From NCBI GenBank assembly GCA_046351555.1, contig JAXLYI010000033.1, positions 1 to 64,000 on the forward strand: DNA of 64,000 nt, read 5' to 3'. Of this stretch, positions 57,459-64,000 are shown in pieces. A program made the translations under genes and the position numbers. Position 1 is the first letter of the stretch; every line of letters starts with the position of its first letter. The notes under the pieces were generated by a model. The model did not search any database. It saw nothing but the letters and a program-made list of their open reading frames with translations, and was not told the origin of the DNA. The DNA comes from CAISKJ01 sp046351555. GTDB taxonomy: Bacteria; Myxococcota_A; Polyangia; Polyangiales; Ga0077539.

Positions 57459-60161
57459 AGTGCGAGGGACATCGACGCGATCGACCGCGAGCGCCTCGAC
57501 GCGCTCCGTGAACTCCCGCCGACGGCCTCCCCGACGCCCGCCCAGGCGCTCGCGGTCGCCCGCGCCTACGCCGAGCGGGGCCTCGGGGCGATGCGCCACA
57601 ACCTCTTGCGCGGGGCGGCGTGGGTGCACGAAGCCCTCGCCGCGCCCGACTGCACCGAGGAGGAGAAGGGTGAGCTTCGCTTCGAAGCCGCCTGGCTGTG
57701 GACGGAGATCGCCCGCGGCGAGCTCGACATCGAGGTGCTGCGCCCGCTCTACCCCGCCGACCTCGTCATCGTGGGCCGCGCGCGGGCGATGGTGGACGCC
57801 TGCGGGCAGCACGCGACGGCGGCGGTGCTCCGCGCGTGGGTCGTGCTCCTCTCCCGGCGCGGGGACGTGCCGTGTGCGCCCGATCCTTCAGGCTGGAGGG
57901 GCGTGCGCCATGCGGTCGAGGCGACGACCGCGCCGTGGCCGCGCCTGCGCGCGGCGGCCCTCGCACTGGAGTGGCTCCTCGCGCACGGCGAGGTGACCAA
58001 CGAACTCTTGCAGGACGCCCTGGCGCTCGCCGATGCGGCTTGGCCCGAACACCCCAAGCGCGAACACCGTGGCCTCCTGGCGCGCGTACGAAGCGCCCGC
58101 GCCGAACTCGCCCTGCAGCTGGGGCTATGGGAGACCCCGCCCTCGCCGTACGAGGTCTCGGCGCGCGAGATCTTCCGCGGCCTGCGGTGGATGAACCGGG
58201 CCCACGCCACCCACCCGGACGCGCACATCGACCCGCAGCGAGAGATCTCGACGTCGCTCGATCGGCTCGAGGGCAAGCACTGGGGGATGCTCAACGACGG
58301 CCTCGACGACTTCTGGGACAGCTCCGGGCTCCCTGGGCCCGCGTGGCAACTGGTGACGGGCGGGTTCTTCGCCGATCGCTTCCATCGAGCCCCGGAGCCC
58401 CGCCTCGCCCTCCATCACGTGGCGTCGCTTCAATTGGGCGCCGACCTGCGGCTCGGGGCGATCCATCGCAGCGTGCGGCTCGCTCCCCACGACGAGTCGA
58501 TCCCCGATCCTGGCGAGTTCGCATGGCGTCGTGAGGCCGTCCTCCAACGCCTGGAAGACCTCGCGCGCCTGCCCCAACTGGGGGCGCCGCGGACGCCGTC
58601 GCTGTACGACGCGTTTCGCCTGTCGCCCGCTGCGCTGCTCGACGCGGGGCAACGTTCACCGGAGGGGCTCACGGGATGGGACGCGATGGAGATGTTCGGC
58701 GTGGCGGACGGGGAGCACCCCGCGGCGCGCACGGGCGCCTTCCTGTTGGAGCGGGCGGCGACCCACTTCGACGGGCTGGTGCACGAGAGCTGGTCCATCC
58801 TTCGCGCGCACCTCGAAGCGGTGGAGGCACAGGTGCCCCAGGTGCCCATCGAGGGGGCGCGCCGCTTCCTCGAACGCCTCGCGCCGCAGCGCCGCATCGC
58901 CGACCTGGAGGAGTCTCTCCGCGACGTGCCGCACGACCCCCCCGTGCTCGGCGTGTCGATCGGCGGGCAGGGCGAGATTCTGATGAGCCTCTGCGCGCGG
59001 GGCGACGACGGCCTCCACCTTCGCACCGCCGCGCTCGCCACGGGAACGGGCTGGGAGGCGCGTGACGCGCTGGTCGTGCTGCTCTCGCCGCAACCCTCGG
59101 ACGACGGCTCGACGGAGGGCGAGGGCAACCCCCGCCCCGACGCCCTGAGGCGCCTGTGTGCGCGCTTCGAGGAGGCCCTCACCCGCTGCCTCGATGGCCT
59201 GACGCGCACCGCGGAGCGTACGCTGCGGGTGTTCGCGCCCGGGCCCCTGCGGGGGCTCCCGTGGGGCGCGCTCACGGTCGGCGGTGTCACCCTGCGCGAC
59301 CGTTTCGCCGCCGTCACCACCCTCCCGTGGCTGGGCTTCGAGGGGAGCCCTCCCCCGGAGGAGGGCGACGGGTCGCGCGTGCTCTGCGCCCTCGGCGCGG
59401 GGCACGACCCCGACGAGACGCGCCTCGGCGCCAGCGCGATCCGCACGCTTCGAGGCCTCTTCCCGAGCACCGCCGCGGCCGAGCCGGCGGACCGCGCGCG
59501 GGGCACGGACATCGTCGAGACCGAGCGCCTCGAACAGCTCGCGGACCGCGTGGAGGTCGTCCGCTGGTACGGCGTCGGCCACGCCTCCACCCTCAACGCG
59601 AGCACCGAGGGGATGACCCTCGCCTTCCGGCGGACCCTCTCGCCGCGCAACCTCCTCGGCACGGCGCTCCCGCGTTGCCGTCGCGTCGAGTTCTGGGCGG
59701 CGACCGGGGCGCTCGGCGCCTGCCTCGCGACGCTGTCGAGCGATCGCGACGTCGTCCCCGCCCTCGTGTGGAGCGCGCTGGCGGCCGGGGCCCGCGGCGT
59801 ACTCGACCTCGCGTGGCCGGTCCACGACCTCGTCAAGGCGCTCGTCTGCGAGCGCTTCGGCGTCCTGGCCACGCGTGGCAACGTCCCCCAGGCCGTCGCG
59901 CTGGGAGAGGCGCAGCGGGACGTGGCCGCGCTGCTCCAGCGCTGGCGCGGGGCGTCGTCGTCCTTCGATTCGGCGCGCGCCGCCCTCGCGTGGCTCGACG
60001 GGGAGCGGCGCGCGAACGCGCTCGAACACGGGCTCGACCCGTCGCAGGTCGTTCCCTTCGCGTCGGAGGAGGTGTCGGGCGGGCTCGGCGAACTTCGCGG
60101 GCTGATGGAGGCCGTCACGTCACCCGAACAGCTCGCGGCCTTCCGCTGGTGGGGCACGTGA
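57459..60161 (+). CDS. Second CHAT-like domain lacking the catalytic Cys (same giant protein)
   Basis: About 900 residues open in a single frame, beginning SARDIDAIDRERLDALRELP directly where the preceding frame loses sense, and with no credible start codon. The first ~550 residues are helical. The final ~330 have a CHAT-like order of strands: LGVSIGGQGEILMSLCAR, LRVFAPGPLRGLPWGAL, WYGVGHASTLNAS (His retained, codon 59580) and VEFWAATGALGACLATLSSD, where the expected catalytic Cys (compare LWACQSG) is Ala. It ends with the usual LVWSALAAGARGVLDLAWPV. This domain looks like a pseudo-protease. The stop overlaps the next GTG (60158-60161). Confidence 0.7.
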   Translation, partial: SARDIDAIDRERLDALRELPPTASPTPAQALAVARAYAERGLGAMRHNLLRGAAWVHEALAAPDCTEEEKGELRFEAAWLWTEIARGELDIEVLRPLYPADLVIVGRARAMVDACGQHATAAVLRAWVVLLSRRGDVPCAPDPSGWRGVRHAVEATTAPWPRLRAAALALEWLLAHGEVTNELLQDALALADAAWPEHPKREHRGLLARVRSARAELALQLGLWETPPSPYEVSAREIFRGLRWMNRAHATHPDAHIDPQREISTSLDRLEGKHWGMLNDGLDDFWDSSGLPGPAWQLVTGGFFADRFHRAPEPRLALHHVASLQLGADLRLGAIHRSVRLAPHDESIPDPGEFAWRREAVLQRLEDLARLPQLGAPRTPSLYDAFRLSPAALLDAGQRSPEGLTGWDAMEMFGVADGEHPAARTGAFLLERAATHFDGLVHESWSILRAHLEAVEAQVPQVPIEGARRFLERLAPQRRIADLEESLRDVPHDPPVLGVSIGGQGEILMSLCARGDDGLHLRTAALATGTGWEARDALVVLLSPQPSDDGSTEGEGNPRPDALRRLCARFEEALTRCLDGLTRTAERTLRVFAPGPLRGLPWGALTVGGVTLRDRFAAVTTLPWLGFEGSPPPEEGDGSRVLCALGAGHDPDETRLGASAIRTLRGLFPSTAAAEPADRARGTDIVETERLEQLADRVEVVRWYGVGHASTLNASTEGMTLAFRRTLSPRNLLGTALPRCRRVEFWAATGALGACLATLSSDRDVVPALVWSALAAGARGVLDLAWPVHDLVKALVCERFGVLATRGNVPQAVALGEAQRDVAALLQRWRGASSSFDSARAALAWLDGERRANALEHGLDPSQVVPFASEEVSGGLGELRGLMEAVTSPEQLAAFRWWGT

Positions 60162-61126
60162 CGCGCGAATCGTTCCCCTACGAACCCATCACGGATTGGA
60201 GCCGGGCGGGGCGCCAGCGGCTCGTCGAGGCGCGCGGCGCGCTCCTGCGGTCGCTGCTCGATGAGGCGTTCTCGCAGGCCGTCGACGGCGGCCTCTCCCT
60301 GGCGAGCCTCCGCTTCCACGGCGACGACCCGGTGGCCGAGGCCGTCGCGTGGTGCATCCGGCGCTTCGAGGCGGTGGACCTCGATCCGGCACGGCTCCCC
60401 CCGGGGTCGCGGTCGCTACGCCTCTTCACGGAGGTGCGCTTCTGGGTCGCGCAACGGGAAGGCGCGGCGGGCGCGCGACGGGCGACCCGATCCCCGCGTC
60501 CCGAACCGCCCGCGCCCCCGCGAGACACCGAGGATGCCGCCGACATCGACCGCGAACGGCAGCGGCAGTGCGAACGGGTGTGCGCCGGGCTCCGCACGCT
60601 CCGCGACCGATGCTGCGCCGCGCTCGTCGGGTGGTGGCTGGAGGGGGCGATCGACCTTCGGAAGGCGCTGCTCGCGCCCCACGATCCGCCGGGTTCGTGG
60701 CCTGCCTGTGACGCCGCCCGCTCGCCGAAGGCGCGCTCGTTTCACGTCGCCGACGCGCTCTTTCGGTACTACGCGATGTTCGCCGGGCTGGTTCGGTACG
60801 CGGACGACGAGCCGACGCACCGGGCGTGCGTCCTCACCTGGTTCTCCCCCGCGGCGACGAGCCGCCCTACGAGGTCGCGCGCGGGAGTCGTTCGGGCGGC
60901 GCTCGACGACATGCCGTCGCGTCAGATGACGACGCTGCGTCACGAGGGCGTACGGGTCTTGATCCACCGATGCACCGGCCACGCGGAGGCCGCCGTCGGG
61001 ATGGACGGAGGGCTCGACCGCCACCTCGCCCGCGAGAGCCTGCGTGCCTCGCTCCTCCATCGCTTCAAGGTCGACGACGCGGCGCTCTCACGCCGCATCA
61101 AGGCGCTCGCGGCGGGTGCTCCATGA
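60158..61126 (+). CDS. Unknown helical protein of the CHAT operon
   Basis: 322 residues from GTG 60158, overlapping the CHAT gene stop by 4 bp. Mostly helical and Arg-rich: an N-terminal RLVEARGALLRSLLDEAF, a charged middle linker (~105-140), a Cys-containing bundle (CERVCAGLRTLRDRCCAALV, then GWWLEGAIDLRKALL), FHVADALFRYYAMFAGLV, and a C-terminal SLRASLLHRFKVDDAALSRR. The last helices loosely recall a sigma-factor-like DNA-binding region, but I cannot support that call. No signal or membrane helix. Strict coupling to the CHAT gene and to the next gene suggests it is a subunit or substrate of the protease. Confidence 0.6.
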   Translation: MTRESFPYEPITDWSRAGRQRLVEARGALLRSLLDEAFSQAVDGGLSLASLRFHGDDPVAEAVAWCIRRFEAVDLDPARLPPGSRSLRLFTEVRFWVAQREGAAGARRATRSPRPEPPAPPRDTEDAADIDRERQRQCERVCAGLRTLRDRCCAALVGWWLEGAIDLRKALLAPHDPPGSWPACDAARSPKARSFHVADALFRYYAMFAGLVRYADDEPTHRACVLTWFSPAATSRPTRSRAGVVRAALDDMPSRQMTTLRHEGVRVLIHRCTGHAEAAVGMDGGLDRHLARESLRASLLHRFKVDDAALSRRIKALAAGAP

Positions 61127-61680
61127 CGCGCTCCCCTCCCGACGCGGTCACGCTCGACGCGATGGTCCTGGGCACCGACACGGAGGACGACCGGGAGGCC
61201 TGGGGCGACCTCCTCGCCACCCCGGAGGCGGCGGCGGCGTGGCGCGACGCCGTCGAGCGCCGTTCGCGCATCGATACGTTCGCGCGAGCGGCCGCCGCCC
61301 ACCCGTGGCTCGCCGAAGCCACCCTGACGCTACGGCGCGAGATGCGTCGCCTCCGGCATCGCCCGTGGCCCGGCGCTCGCGTCACCCTCGGGTCGCCGCT
61401 CCTGGCCACGCTCGCGGGCGAGGCCACGGAGTCCGTGGCGCTGTCGTGGGGGGAGACGCGGACGCTGGAGGTCCCCGTCGGCACGGAGGTGCGCGTGCTG
61501 CTGCCCGACGACACGCACCTGCGGCGGATCACCCCCGCGGGCGAGGAGGCGTACGAGCACGCCGGGTGGCTCATGGAGCGAGGCGACGGGCTCGTCGTGC
61601 TGGTCGCGACGTGGCGCGACGGGGCCCCGGTCGCGACGCTCGTTCTCACGGAAATGGCGGCTGGGGGAGAGCTCGGATGA
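61123..61680 (+). CDS. Unknown small protein, third gene of the CHAT operon
   Basis: 185 residues from ATG 61123, overlapping the previous stop by 4 bp. The N-terminal ~85 residues are helical with many Arg (AWRDAVERRSRIDTFARAAA; EATLTLRREMRRLRHRPWPG). The C-terminal half is beta-rich (SVALSWGETRTLEVPVGTEV, RVLLPDD; GDGLVVLVATWRDGAPVATL), like a small beta-sandwich. No known family. The pattern of a coiled N-terminus and beta C-terminus could suit a small adaptor or an inhibitor of the protease. It is followed by 68 bp without recognisable signals before the DUF262-kinase gene. Confidence 0.6.
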   Translation: MTRSPPDAVTLDAMVLGTDTEDDREAWGDLLATPEAAAAWRDAVERRSRIDTFARAAAAHPWLAEATLTLRREMRRLRHRPWPGARVTLGSPLLATLAGEATESVALSWGETRTLEVPVGTEVRVLLPDDTHLRRITPAGEEAYEHAGWLMERGDGLVVLVATWRDGAPVATLVLTEMAAGGELG

Positions 61681-61748
61681 GCCGGCCGCCCGTCGCCTCG
61701 CGCATCGCCATTGACGCCCCGCGGCCCGCTCGGGTGTGATCCCGCGCC

Positions 61749-64000
<2,252 letters not shown>

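Noticed and set aside
60158..61126. Sigma-factor identity for the helical CHAT-operon protein
   Set aside because: Only a vague resemblance of the last helices; no recognisable region 2 or region 4 motif.

Overview
The window is visibly very GC-rich with strong G/C preference at third codon positions. It carries Hanks-type kinases with Pro/Ala-rich tails, acidic-linker lipoproteins with FG-GAP repeats, type VI secretion (T6SS) cargo genes and CHAT proteases. This mix suggests a myxobacterium-like member of Myxococcota (Polyangia or relatives). That is an inference from gene content; no rRNA or other marker gene is present.

Layout. 1-2700: remnant of a regulator/nucleotidyltransferase cassette broken by a decayed IS1182-type transposase. 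2839-9125: operon of a frame-disrupted lipoprotein, a CHAT protease and a small protein ending in an EAD1-like effector-associated domain. 9141-24701: a two-armed cluster around a palindromic divergent promoter. The left arm encodes a membrane protein and a large one-pass protein with helical repeats and a C-terminal LCCL domain. The right arm encodes a tubulin-like GTPase, an unknown protein, a zinc-finger/Hsp70-actin-like ATPase with three GYF-like domains, two small proteins and a second Hsp70-like protein. A von Willebrand-A lipoprotein converges on it. I regard this as the best candidate for an undescribed system. 24791-26000: ISAs1 remnant and a second decayed copy of the cassette seen at the window start. 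26020-29115: pseudokinase, PAAR tip, NlpC/P60-like toxin and a possible immunity gene. 29214-44821: three lipoproteins with related N-termini and exchanged C-termini, interleaved with a PD-(D/E)XK-like protein, Uma2 genes, and a T6SS set (FHA-DUF4123 adaptor, AT-richer effector gene, VgrG). 44947-45659: a RelE/ParE-like pair. 45780-49483: kinase, TPR/PEGA protein and second kinase in overlapping order. 49484-54313: SbcC/SbcD-like pair. 54554-61680: a giant TPR protein with one intact and one apparently dead CHAT domain plus two helper genes. 61749-end: a DUF262 (GmrS/ParB-like) protein fused to a Ser/Thr kinase, cut by the window edge.

How the genes fit together. Much of the window looks like conflict or programmed-response machinery: two CHAT protease loci, an EAD adaptor domain, T6SS effectors, a toxin-antitoxin-like pair, DUF262-kinase, SbcCD and the chaperone/tubulin cluster, with several kinases or FHA readers nearby. 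A caution is that at least seven genes change reading frame while still reading as sensible protein in successive frames, usually at or near G/C runs. This may be gene decay or uncorrected indels in the assembly. No tRNA, rRNA or CRISPR array was seen, and no gene-free stretch exceeds about 240 bases.
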